From Thermaceae bacterium (GTDB lineage Bacteria > Deinococcota > Deinococci > Deinococcales > Marinithermaceae), in assembly GCA_027023115.1 (NCBI GenBank), contig JALVWZ010000413.1, forward strand, positions 1 to 6,078: a DNA stretch of 6,078 nt, written 5' to 3'. This document shows positions 1-4,531 of this stretch, piece by piece. The notes under the pieces were generated by a model. It did not search any database. It was not told the DNA's origin and worked only from the letters and a program-made list of their open reading frames with translations. Position numbers and translations under genes: made by a program. Each line of letters opens with the position of its first letter. Position 1 is the stretch's first letter.

Positions 1-282
1 GCCGTCCAGCCGGTCGCCAACGCGGGCCGCCCGCTCCAGATTGACCGCGGCGCCGGCGCGCCAGCGGGGAGCGGTGCGCTTCACGGTTTCCTGGGCCAGC
101 TCGACCACGAAGCCGCGCTCCGAGAGATCGACCACCGTCAGGCAGGCGCCGCTGGTGGCAATCGAATCGCCCACTTTGGTGCCTTCCAAAACCTTCTCTG
201 CCTCGATCCAAACGCGCAGGTTGCCGCCGCGCGTTTCGGTCCGCGCCACCCGGCCCACTTCTTCGACAATTCCGGTAAACAC
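1..282 (-). CDS. ribE: Riboflavin synthase (alpha subunit type), N-terminal part, cut by the left window edge
   Basis: Riboflavin synthase dismutates two molecules of 6,7-dimethyl-8-ribityllumazine into riboflavin and a pyrimidinedione, the last step of riboflavin synthesis, in the cytoplasm. The 94 visible residues begin MFTGIVEEVG, the hallmark N-terminus of the family. They continue with GDSIATSGACLTV (residues 38-50; the usual form is close to GVCLTV), ETVKRT (65-70) and VNLERAARVGDRL (80-92). This covers the first lumazine-binding barrel. Family members are about 200 residues with two such barrels, so the second lies beyond the edge. The start is GTG at 282-280, which shares one base with the ribD stop (TAGTG) and lies 7 bases after GGAGG. 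It is the second gene of an FMN-riboswitch-controlled operon. The family call is secure; other nomenclatures use ribC or ribB for the same enzyme. Confidence 0.95.
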   Translation of the reverse strand, partial: MFTGIVEEVGRVARTETRGGNLRVWIEAEKVLEGTKVGDSIATSGACLTVVDLSERGFVVELAQETVKRTAPRWRAGAAVNLERAARVGDRLDG

Positions 283-1424
283 TAGCTCACCTCCAAACGC
301 CCCTCGAGCCACAAATCGCCCCCCAGCCACTCGGCCCGCTCGCGCACGAAACGGGCAGCGCCCGCGAGCGATTCGTAAGAAAACCCCTCCAGCAGGCTCC
401 GCCCCTCGCCCAAGAGCCGCGGCGCCACGAAGAGCGCCAGCCGGTCCACCAAACCGGCGGCCACGAACGAACCCGCCAGCCGGGGGCCGCCCTCGAGCAG
501 CAGCGAGTCAACGCCCCGCCCGTAGAGCGCCGCCAGGGCCGCGCTTACGCTCAGGCCGCGCTCGTCTTCGGGAAGCGTCAGCACCTCGGCCCCGGCCTCT
601 TCCAAAGCGCCGACCCGCTCCCGCGCGGCGCTCTCGCTAACCAAGACCAGCACCCGCGCCGGCTCGCCGCGCGGCCCCGGGGCGAAGAGCCGCGCTTCTG
701 GCGGCGTACGCGCCGCCGGGTCGAAGACCACCTTTAGCGGGTCGCGCAGCGGCGGGGGCTCGACCATGGCCGGAAAGGCGCGAAACTCGGGCTCGCGCAC
801 CGTCAGCGCCGGGTCGTCGGCCAGCACCGTCCCCACGCCCACCGCCACCGCCGCGCAGCTTTGCCGGTAGCCGTGGGCCACCCGGTGCGACTCCGGGCCG
901 GAAACGGCCTCACCGCGCCCGCCGTCCGTCGCCACCCGGCCGTCGAGGGTCAGCGCCGCCTTCCAGAGCACTAAGGGGCGGCCGTAGCGGGCGGCGTAGA
1001 AGAAGGCGCGGTTCTGGGCGCGCGCTTCGGCCTCGAGCAACCCGGCCTCCACGCGCACTCCTCCCCGCCGCAGCCGCTCACCGCCGCCGCCGCTCTTGGC
1101 TCCCGGGTCGCTGGCGGCGTAGACCACCCGCGCCACGCCCGCCTGCAAGAGCGCCAGCGAACAGGGCGGGGTGCGGCCGTGGTGGTTGCAGGGCTCGAGC
1201 GTCACGTAAACCTCGGCCCCCCGGGCGGCATCTCCAGCCCGGCGCAGGGCGAAGACCTCGGCGTGGGGCTCGCCGGCGCGGGGGTGAAACCCCGCGCCCA
1301 CGATGCGGCCGTCCTTGACGACCACCGCCCCCACGATGGGGTTGGGATGGGTGTGACCGCGGGCCCGCTCGGCCAGCGCCAAGGCCCGGCGCATGTAGCG
1401 CTCGTCGAGCTCCGAAAAACTCAA
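282..1424 (-). CDS. ribD: Bifunctional riboflavin biosynthesis protein RibD (deaminase plus reductase)
   Basis: RibD deaminates 2,5-diamino-6-ribosylamino-4(3H)-pyrimidinone 5'-phosphate and then reduces the ribose to ribityl using NADPH. The product is 380 residues, normal for the fused family. The deaminase domain (about 1-145) has HTHPNPIVGAVVV (24-36), the HAE motif (H54, E56) and LEPCNHHGRTPPC (76-88), giving zinc ligands H54, C79 and C88 with E56 as proton shuttle. The reductase domain (about 150-378) has LWKAALTLDGRVAT (153-166), GVGTVLADDPALTVR (196-210) and EGGPRLAGSF (311-320). I chose TTG at 1424-1422 because GGAGGTG sits 5 bases upstream and the resulting N-terminus (SELDERYMRRALALA) matches the family. 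A TTG at 1454 would add ten residues that include the Shine-Dalgarno itself. One oddity is residues 106-115: the usual D-P-N-P-x-V-A-G-x-G loop reads D-P-G-A-K-S-G-G-G-G. The stop overlaps the ribE start. Confidence 0.96.
   Translation of the reverse strand: MSFSELDERYMRRALALAERARGHTHPNPIVGAVVVKDGRIVGAGFHPRAGEPHAEVFALRRAGDAARGAEVYVTLEPCNHHGRTPPCSLALLQAGVARVVYAASDPGAKSGGGGERLRRGGVRVEAGLLEAEARAQNRAFFYAARYGRPLVLWKAALTLDGRVATDGGRGEAVSGPESHRVAHGYRQSCAAVAVGVGTVLADDPALTVREPEFRAFPAMVEPPPLRDPLKVVFDPAARTPPEARLFAPGPRGEPARVLVLVSESAARERVGALEEAGAEVLTLPEDERGLSVSAALAALYGRGVDSLLLEGGPRLAGSFVAAGLVDRLALFVAPRLLGEGRSLLEGFSYESLAGAARFVRERAEWLGGDLWLEGRLEVS
286..294 (-). promoter_or_regulatory. Ribosome binding site of ribE
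   Basis: GGAGGTGAG on the minus strand, inside the last codons of ribD. The GGAGG core ends 7 bases before the GTG at 282-280. This strong Shine-Dalgarno match supports the GTG start and suggests ribE can load ribosomes independently as well as by coupling to ribD termination. Confidence 0.8.
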
Positions 1425-1429
1425 GCGGG

Positions 1430-1436
1430 CACCTCC
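1430..1436 (-). promoter_or_regulatory. Ribosome binding site of ribD, fixes the TTG start
   Basis: GGAGGTG on the minus strand, 5 bases before the TTG at 1424-1422. It is the best Shine-Dalgarno match near the ribD N-terminus and lies inside the longer open frame that begins at 1454, which argues against that longer start. It is also the natural target for translational control by the upstream riboswitch. Confidence 0.8.
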
Positions 1437-1442
1437 GCAGAT

Positions 1443-1490
1443 AAACTGTTCCAATCAGGTTTACAAGCCACAGGCAGGGCCACGGGCCCT
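1443..1490 (-). promoter_or_regulatory. Probable expression platform between FMN aptamer and ribD: two hairpins
   Basis: Just after the aptamer the transcript has a perfect 15-base hairpin at 1490-1476 (AGGGCC, loop CGU, GGCCCU). A second, weaker hairpin follows at 1462-1443 (AAA-bulge-CUG, 7-base loop, CAG-UUU). The first is not followed by a U run, so it does not look like an intrinsic terminator. The second ends 6 bases before the ribD Shine-Dalgarno. Control of translation rather than of termination is therefore more likely, but I could not find a convincing anti-Shine-Dalgarno pairing. Hairpins are seen in the sequence; their role is inferred. Confidence 0.45.
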
Positions 1491-1494
1491 TCAC

Positions 1495-1616
1495 CTCCTC
1501 CTCCCATCCGGACTTTCACCGTCGGCCCCGGAGTTCCACCGGGTCGGGCCGGGCCGTTTGGCCGGGCTTCGCGGGCTTTCACCGCCGGTCGGGAATTTCA
1601 CCCTGCCCCGAAGGAG
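1495..1616 (-). ncRNA. FMN riboswitch aptamer (RFN element)
   Basis: The minus strand carries the conserved RFN blocks in order: CTTCGGGGCAGGGTGAAATT (about 1613-1594), CCCGACCGGCGGTGAAAGCCC (about 1594-1574, with the next stem after it), GACCCGGTGGAACTCCGGGG, GCCGACGGTGAAAGTCC and GGATGGGAG (ending near 1501). The closing P1 stem pairs CTCCTTC (1616-1610) with GGAGGAG (1501-1495), 7 pairs including one G-U. All conserved core segments are present, so the aptamer looks functional. It binds flavin mononucleotide and lies about 70 bases upstream of the ribD start, in the classical position for feedback control of riboflavin genes. Confidence 0.95.
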
Positions 1617-1647
1617 CTGCATTTTGGGCGCATCAGCGCCTACCGCC

Positions 1648-1656
1648 AATCTAACA
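1648..1656 (-). promoter_or_regulatory. Probable promoter of the ribD-ribE operon (extended -10)
   Basis: The minus strand reads TGT-TAGATT: a TANNNT -10 hexamer at 1653-1648 with the TG of an extended -10 directly before it. No good -35 hexamer stands 16-18 bases upstream, which an extended -10 can compensate for. Transcription would start near 1641, giving about 25 leader bases before the aptamer. Position fits well; the motif is short, so this is only a prediction. Confidence 0.45.
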
Positions 1657-1719
1657 CGCGCCGGGGTGACGTGCGTCCCGACTAACGACCCTCCTGCGGC
1701 CTGCGGCAGGCTACCCAGC

Positions 1720-1757
1720 GGGGAGGCAAAGACAAGCATGTGGTTTGTGGCTCGTGG
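1720..1757 (+). repeat. Diverged 38-base repeat, copy 1
   Basis: Begins GGGGAGGCAAAGACAAGC and runs into GTGGTTT and GTGGCTC units. It aligns without gaps to 2254-2291 with 31 of 38 identities; all seven differences are transitions. Upstream, ACGACCCTCC (from 1685) resembles ACAACCCCCC (from 2235), so the two elements may share a left end, with copy 1 carrying extra sequence around a CCTGCGGCAGG palindrome (1700-1710). Confidence 0.75.
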
Positions 1758-1767
1758 TGTGTGTCAC
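1740..1767 (+). repeat. Heptamer array, GTRG orientation, about four units
   Basis: Units GTGGTTT, GTGGCTC, GTGGTGT and the degenerate GTGTCAC in strict 7-base phase. Unlike the two later GTRG arrays that precede a CYAC array, this one is followed by a hairpin (1775-1796) and no inverse array. Confidence 0.7.
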
Positions 1768-1774
1768 CTTGTAG

Positions 1775-1796
1775 GGGCGGACCCGTGTGTCCGCCC
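1775..1796. repeat. Palindromic hairpin GGGCGGAC / GTCCGCCC
   Basis: Perfect 8-base stem (1775-1782 with 1789-1796) with loop CCGTGT. It sits in the phrase GTAGGGGCGGACCCGTGTG, which resembles short palindromic repeats scattered in intergenic DNA of many bacteria. No U run follows, and no gene ends nearby, so a terminator role is unlikely. Confidence 0.7.
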
Positions 1797-1900
1797 TGTG
1801 GGTGCGCGATGTGTGGTGACGGTGACGGAACGGCCTGCGGCGCGCATCTCGTGACGGCGGGACGGCAGCGATAAAGTTTTGGCTGTTCGTGCGGCATGGG

Positions 1901-1938
1901 CCCCGGATCTCGGCCGGCGGGACCGGCCTCGTCCAGGG
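1901..1938. repeat. Imperfect hairpin with GGCCGG / CCGGCC core
   Basis: Core stem GGCCGG (1912-1917) and CCGGCC (1923-1928) with loop CGGGA. Outer pairs CCC and GGA on the left match TCC and GGG on the right (1932-1938) across a mismatch and an interior loop. It looks like another short palindromic intergenic repeat; no U run follows. Confidence 0.6.
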
Positions 1939-1957
1939 AATAGAGAAAAAGCAGCAA

Positions 1958-1999
1958 GTGGCGAGTGGCTTGTGGCCTGTGGATTGCGGTTTGTAGCCG
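1958..1999 (+). repeat. Heptamer array, GTRG orientation, six units
   Basis: Six contiguous units in 7-base phase: GTGGCGA, GTGGCTT, GTGGCCT, then GTGGATT, GCGGTTT and GTAGCCG. Downstream, after a 5-base phase shift, a weaker copy of the rhythm continues (GCGATTC, ATGGCTT at 2012-2025). There is no inverse CYAC array next to it; the hairpin at 2039-2058 follows instead. Confidence 0.75.
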
Positions 2000-2038
2000 A
2001 CAGAGTGCCTGCGATTCATGGCTTGCATCAAACAAAGC

Positions 2039-2058
2039 ACCCTCCCCTTGGGGAGGGT
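2039..2058. repeat. Perfect palindrome ACCCTCCCC / GGGGAGGGT
   Basis: Nine-base perfect stem with a TT loop, followed by TGGGGTGGGGGTTTTG (2059-2074). The stem plus a T4 run 13 bases later faintly resembles a terminator, but no gene ends upstream on this strand. The phrase resembles a GGGGAGGG-type intergenic repeat found in many bacteria. Confidence 0.7.
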
Positions 2059-2084
2059 TGGGGTGGGGGTTTTGAAACCGGCAA

Positions 2085-2191
2085 GTGGCTCGTGGCTTGT
2101 AGCTCGTGGAAGATTCGTAATGCCCCAGCGCGCATAACGCTCTCGATTCAAGCTAACTACTGCGCACTACGCACCACGTACCACGAACCAT
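2085..2191. repeat. Inverted heptamer pair 1: GTRG array, 44-base spacer, CYAC array
   Basis: Left array 2085-2112: GTGGCTC, GTGGCTT, GTAGCTC, GTGGAAG. Right array 2157-2191: CTAC followed by TGCGCA (a 10-base unit), then CTACGCA, CCACGTA, CCACGAA and CCAT. The spacer (2113-2156) ends in CTAA. The constant GTRG and CYAC tetramers are complementary, so a transcript or extruded single strand could fold back, pairing about four of every seven bases. The layout matches the pair at 2274-2386. Confidence 0.7.
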
Positions 2192-2253
2192 CTTTTCCTT
2201 CCCACACCCCACATCCGGCTTCCTACCTCCTGCACAACAACCCCCCTCCGGCG

Positions 2254-2291
2254 GGGGAGGCAGAAACAGGCACGTGGTTCGTAGCCCGTGG
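2254..2291 (+). repeat. Diverged 38-base repeat, copy 2
   Basis: Partner of 1720-1757 (31 of 38 identical, all differences transitions). Directly upstream CCCCCC-TCCGGC-GGGGG (2241-2257) can form a small GC hairpin. The right end of the copy is the first two and a half units of the array beginning at 2274. Confidence 0.75.
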
Positions 2292-2386
2292 CCTGTGGAA
2301 ACCCGTTTTTATGCCGTTTCCTACACCCCACCTCCTACAACTAACCACGTACTACGCACTACGCACCACGCACCACGTACTACGTA
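2274..2386. repeat. Inverted heptamer pair 2: GTRG array, 43-base spacer, six-unit CYAC array
   Basis: Left array 2274-2301: GTGGTTC, GTAGCCC, GTGGCCT, GTGGAAA. Right array 2345-2386: six exact CYACGYA units, varying only C/T at positions 2 and 6. The spacer (2302-2344) ends in CTAA, as in pair 1, and itself shows CYAC cores every 7 bases at 2321, 2328 and 2335. The right array ends 24 bases before the -10 hexamer at 2410, so it occupies the upstream edge of the next gene's promoter. Confidence 0.8.
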
Positions 2387-2409
2387 CGTCTTCCACCTCC
2401 CACCTTGGT

Positions 2410-2415
2410 TACAAT
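2410..2415 (+). promoter_or_regulatory. -10 element TACAAT placed for a leaderless transcript
   Basis: TACAAT (a close match to TATAAT) ends exactly 6 bases before the A of the ATG at 2422. Transcription starting 7 bases after the hexamer would begin on the start codon, and no Shine-Dalgarno is present in the intervening GCGGCT. No clear -35 is seen; the expected position (about 2386-2393) lies at the edge of the heptamer array. Confidence 0.6.
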
Positions 2416-2421
2416 GCGGCT

Positions 2422-3141
2422 ATGAATCTGGTTTGGATCGGCCTGGCCCTGGTAGCCCTGGGCGCCCTGGCGGGCCTGGTACAGCAAAAGTGGACTCTCC
2501 CCGCCCTGATCGGCGTAATCCTCGGCTTTGGCCTGGCTGGCTATGGCTTTTTCAGTAGCCAGTCGCAAACGCAGGTGATCGAAGAAACGGTGCTCGCCTC
2601 CGACGACCCGCAGGAAAACACCCGCCCTGCCCCGCCACCGGCGGACGACGGCGAAATGGCCGCTGCCCCCGAGATTCCCGAACACGTCTTGAGCGGCAAG
2701 GCCCAGCCCTGGGTGCAGGACCTCGAAAAGGTGCTGGCCAACCCCAAGGGCTACCCACTGTTCAATAGCGGCGTTGCCAAAGAGGGTCTCAACAAGGGCG
2801 ACCGCTTTTACGAATACTCAAATCTCGAGCTAACCGGCCGCACCCTGGGTGTGCTCTTCATTTCCCAAAGCCCCGACGACCCACAGGTCTGGATGGCCCA
2901 CATCGAGCCCGGCGAGGGCAACCCGCCCATCAAGGCGCAGGAGTTCGGCAGCGTCGCGGTGATCGGTGAGGACGACAGCTTTATCATGTTCCAGGTCAAA
3001 GACGGCCCCTTCGCCGGTGACTATCTAATCTGGGGCAAGGACGACCAGGGCAACGGCGGTTTTGCAGTCCGCCTCTACACCCCGGGCTTTTTAGAACGCG
3101 AACACGCCCGCAGTCAAGCCAAAAGCGAAAACTCAGGCTAG
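2422..3141 (+). CDS. Unrecognised membrane-anchored protein with a soluble C-terminal domain
   Basis: I do not recognise this family. The 239-residue product has two hydrophobic segments (about 3-20 and 27-45) separated by a short QQKWT turn, consistent with an N-terminal hairpin anchor. Next comes an acidic and proline-rich linker (about 50-88, including RPAPPPADDGE). A soluble domain follows (about 90-225) with FNSGVAKEGLNKGDRFYEYS (114-133), mixed beta-like stretches (TLGVLFISQ, SVAVIGEDDSFIMFQV, DYLIWGKD, GGFAVRLY) and a charged tail. No cysteines occur and no catalytic motif is visible. The ATG at 2422 was chosen because the -10 at 2410 predicts a leaderless mRNA and because upstream in-frame sequence back to 1879 is repeat DNA. 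It converges on the methyltransferase gene, overlapping it by 4 bases. With a two-pass anchor both ends should lie on the same side of the membrane; which side is not clear. Confidence 0.8.
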   Translation: MNLVWIGLALVALGALAGLVQQKWTLPALIGVILGFGLAGYGFFSSQSQTQVIEETVLASDDPQENTRPAPPPADDGEMAAAPEIPEHVLSGKAQPWVQDLEKVLANPKGYPLFNSGVAKEGLNKGDRFYEYSNLELTGRTLGVLFISQSPDDPQVWMAHIEPGEGNPPIKAQEFGSVAVIGEDDSFIMFQVKDGPFAGDYLIWGKDDQGNGGFAVRLYTPGFLEREHARSQAKSENSG

Positions 3142-4304
3142 GAAGGTTCTTCGGCGAGCATCATCCAGTTCCGCCCGCCAATGCGGGTCAGCAAGACGGT
3201 CAGGGAACGCGCGCCGGCGCGGGGCAGTTTTTTGGCCAGCTCCGCCGGCTCGATTGGGCTGTGGCGGCGCTTGACGGCGGTAGCCGTGCCCTCCAGCTCC
3301 TGCAACCAGCCGCGCAGCGTCTTGAAGTGGTATGGGCCGTGGCGCAAAACGCGCCAGCAGCGCGCCAGCGGCGTTTGCCGGCAGCTCGCTGCGGTCAGAT
3401 AGGCCACCTGAGCGTCCAGTTGCGCCGCTTGCAGCTCGGCGGCCAGTCGCCGCACCAGCCCGGCGCGAATGACCGCCGCGTCGGGTTCGTACAGGTAGGC
3501 CTGCGGCCCAGCCAGCCGCTCTTCTTGGGGCTCGGGGCCGAATAGCCGCTCCCCCGCCGGCAAAACCGCGGCCCAGGGCTGCGGCCAGGCCAGCTCACCC
3601 AACCCCGCCAGCGCTTCTTTGAGTTCGCCGCCAAGCGAAACGAAACCCAGCCCCGCCTCCACCGGCAGTTCGCCTTTGACCAGCGCCGGCGCCAACTTGA
3701 CCGCTACCGCCGGCAGGCGCGCGGCCAGGGCGGCAACGTCGGCAAAGGGCGGCTCCATCGCGTCCAGATGGACGGTGCGCCGCCCGCCGGAGCGCCGCGC
3801 CGGATCGGCAAAGGCGGCGTCTACTTGCAGTTGTAGCCCGCGCCAGTCGGCCTCCACTACCTCGATCCGCGCCGCCAGCCCCAGCGCGGCGGCGTTATGT
3901 CGCAAGATCGCAGCCCGCAGCGGGTCGCGCTCCACCGCCAGCACCCGCTTGCCGGCGGCCGCCAGCGCCAGCGCGTCGCCGCCGATGCCGGCTCCCAGGT
4001 CGGCCACGCGCGCGTAGGGGCCAAACACCTCCCTCGCGCGCCAGCTCGCCACCAGCCGGTGGCTGGCCTGCTCGAGCGCCTCGGACTCGAACAGCAGCGC
4101 CTCTGCGTGCGGGAACTTGTCGCGTGCCCTGCGCCGCAAGAGCGCCTGGTCGTAGAGCCAGGCGGCCCGCTCGCCGCCCCAAGCCTTACGCAGGCGGGCC
4201 AGCGTGGCCAGGGGCTCGAGTTCGCCACCGGCAAGCCCGGTCAGCTCCTTTTGGGCGGGTGGCGAGGCGAGAAAACGGATTGCCGCGGGCGATAGCGGGC
4301 GCAC
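3138..4304 (-). CDS. Class I SAM-dependent methyltransferase with THUMP-like C-terminal domain
   Basis: A Rossmann-fold methyltransferase of 388 residues; substrate unknown, though a THUMP-like domain hints at RNA. The helical N-terminal part (1-95) carries LRRRARDKFPHAEALLFESEALEQAS (56-81, interrupted here only by description), typical of this family. Motif I, VADLGAGIGGDALALA (100-115), binds S-adenosylmethionine and the acidic E125 in LAVERD should contact its ribose. ADPARRSGGRR (166-176) occupies the motif IV position and is characteristic of the family. The THUMP-like region spans about 265-385, with YLYEPDAAVIRAGL (270-283) and LRHGPYHFKTLRG (320-332). I chose GTG at 4304 because the family starts near LSPAAIRFLAS; the frame stays open to a GTG at 4508, but those 68 extra residues do not resemble family sequence. 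CATACT lies 6 bases upstream, suggesting a leaderless start. It overlaps the plus-strand 2422 gene by 4 bases at the stops. Confidence 0.87.
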   Translation of the reverse strand: MRPLSPAAIRFLASPPAQKELTGLAGGELEPLATLARLRKAWGGERAAWLYDQALLRRRARDKFPHAEALLFESEALEQASHRLVASWRAREVFGPYARVADLGAGIGGDALALAAAGKRVLAVERDPLRAAILRHNAAALGLAARIEVVEADWRGLQLQVDAAFADPARRSGGRRTVHLDAMEPPFADVAALAARLPAVAVKLAPALVKGELPVEAGLGFVSLGGELKEALAGLGELAWPQPWAAVLPAGERLFGPEPQEERLAGPQAYLYEPDAAVIRAGLVRRLAAELQAAQLDAQVAYLTAASCRQTPLARCWRVLRHGPYHFKTLRGWLQELEGTATAVKRRHSPIEPAELAKKLPRAGARSLTVLLTRIGGRNWMMLAEEPS

Positions 4305-4310
4305 CCCTTC

Positions 4311-4316
4311 AGTATG
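4311..4316 (-). promoter_or_regulatory. Possible -10 element CATACT for a leaderless methyltransferase mRNA
   Basis: On the minus strand CATACT, one mismatch from a TANNNT hexamer, ends 6 bases before the GTG at 4304. The intervening GAAGGG is purine-rich, but only one base separates its GAAGG from GTG, too close for a normal ribosome binding site. No convincing -35 is present. The support is mainly the spacing, which matches the other candidate leaderless starts in this window. Confidence 0.4.
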
Positions 4317-4398
4317 CCTTAACCCTCTCGTAGTTCGACTTTGGTATGCGACGGCATGGAAACCACGTCCTGGATGCAGTCCATTCTTTGACAGCCCC

Positions 4399-4434
4399 CC
4401 ACCCAGCCGCACCTTCACCGATGGCGCCGGGTGG
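4399..4434. other. Imperfect hairpin in the divergent intergenic region
   Basis: CCACCC (4399-4404) pairs with GGGTGG (4429-4434). Inside, on the plus strand, GCACC (4410-4414) pairs with GGCGC (4423-4427), leaving an asymmetric internal loop and an apical loop. It lies in the 227 bases between the two divergently transcribed genes, outside both predicted leaderless transcripts. The rest of 4305-4531 holds the two candidate promoters and no small gene I can support; TTGACA at 4388-4393 has no -10 partner. Confidence 0.3.
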
Positions 4435-4518
4435 TGAGTGAGAAAATACTCTTCATGCCTCTCAAGGCTGCCTCGGACGATACCCGCCGCCCTTTCCTTA
4501 TCCCACACCGCGTTCCGG

Positions 4519-4524
4519 TAAGGT
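4519..4524 (+). promoter_or_regulatory. Possible -10 element TAAGGT upstream of rmuC
   Basis: TAAGGT fits TANNNT and ends 7 bases before the ATG at 4532, which would put the transcript start on or next to the start codon. An alternative reading is that AAGG (4520-4523), 8 bases before the ATG, is a weak Shine-Dalgarno of a leadered mRNA. No clear -35 is visible. Confidence 0.4.
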
Positions 4525-4531
4525 TAAGGGT

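Larger units (their letters stand above)
1681..2409. repeat. Gene-free mosaic of heptanucleotide arrays and GC-rich hairpins
   Basis: No reading frame here has family resemblance, and the sequence is explained by repeats. Open frames that cross it (for example the extension of the 2422 gene back to 1879) translate into repetitive low-complexity sequence. Contents in order: a hairpin-plus-heptamer element (1720-1767), a GGGCGGAC hairpin (1775-1796), a GGCCGG hairpin (1901-1938), a six-unit heptamer array (1958-1999), a perfect CCCTCCCC hairpin (2039-2058), then two inverted heptamer pairs (2085-2191 and 2274-2386). Between and after these the CYAC-plus-three 7-base rhythm persists in weaker form at 2202-2233, 2321-2338 and 2393-2406. 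Similar heptamer arrays and short palindromes occur in intergenic DNA of many bacteria, from general knowledge; mechanism of spread and function are unknown to me. Confidence 0.8.

Noticed and set aside
41..640. Plus-strand open frame of 199 codons opposite ribE/ribD
   Set aside because: Its product is an arginine-, proline- and alanine-rich shadow of high-GC coding DNA on the other strand; the riboflavin genes explain the region.
1476..1490. Riboswitch-controlled intrinsic terminator
   Set aside because: The hairpin is compact and GC-rich, but the following bases are UGCCUGUGGC with no U tract.
1492..1494. GTG at 1494 as start of a leader peptide after the riboswitch
   Set aside because: The GGAGGAGG tract abuts the GTG with no usable spacing and belongs to the aptamer P1 stem; the frame then shadows ribD.
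2039..2074. Intrinsic terminator (palindrome followed by TTTT)
   Set aside because: The T run is 13 bases past the stem and no gene ends upstream on the plus strand. It fits a palindromic intergenic repeat better.
1681..2409. CRISPR array
   Set aside because: Repeats are contiguous 7-base units in both orientations, with no 20-40-base repeats separated by unique spacers of constant size and no cas genes nearby.
1879..2421. In-frame 181-codon extension upstream of the 2422 gene
   Set aside because: It translates repeat DNA into low-complexity sequence, lacks family resemblance, and the TACAAT promoter lies inside it. The ATG at 2422 begins a proper membrane helix.
4330..4345. tRNA T-loop-like GTTCGACT
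   Set aside because: The flanking bases do not form the 5-base T stem, and no acceptor, D or anticodon arms can be placed around it.
4388..4393. Perfect -35 hexamer TTGACA on the plus strand
   Set aside because: No TANNNT hexamer lies 15-19 bases downstream; the sequence there is ACCTTCACC.
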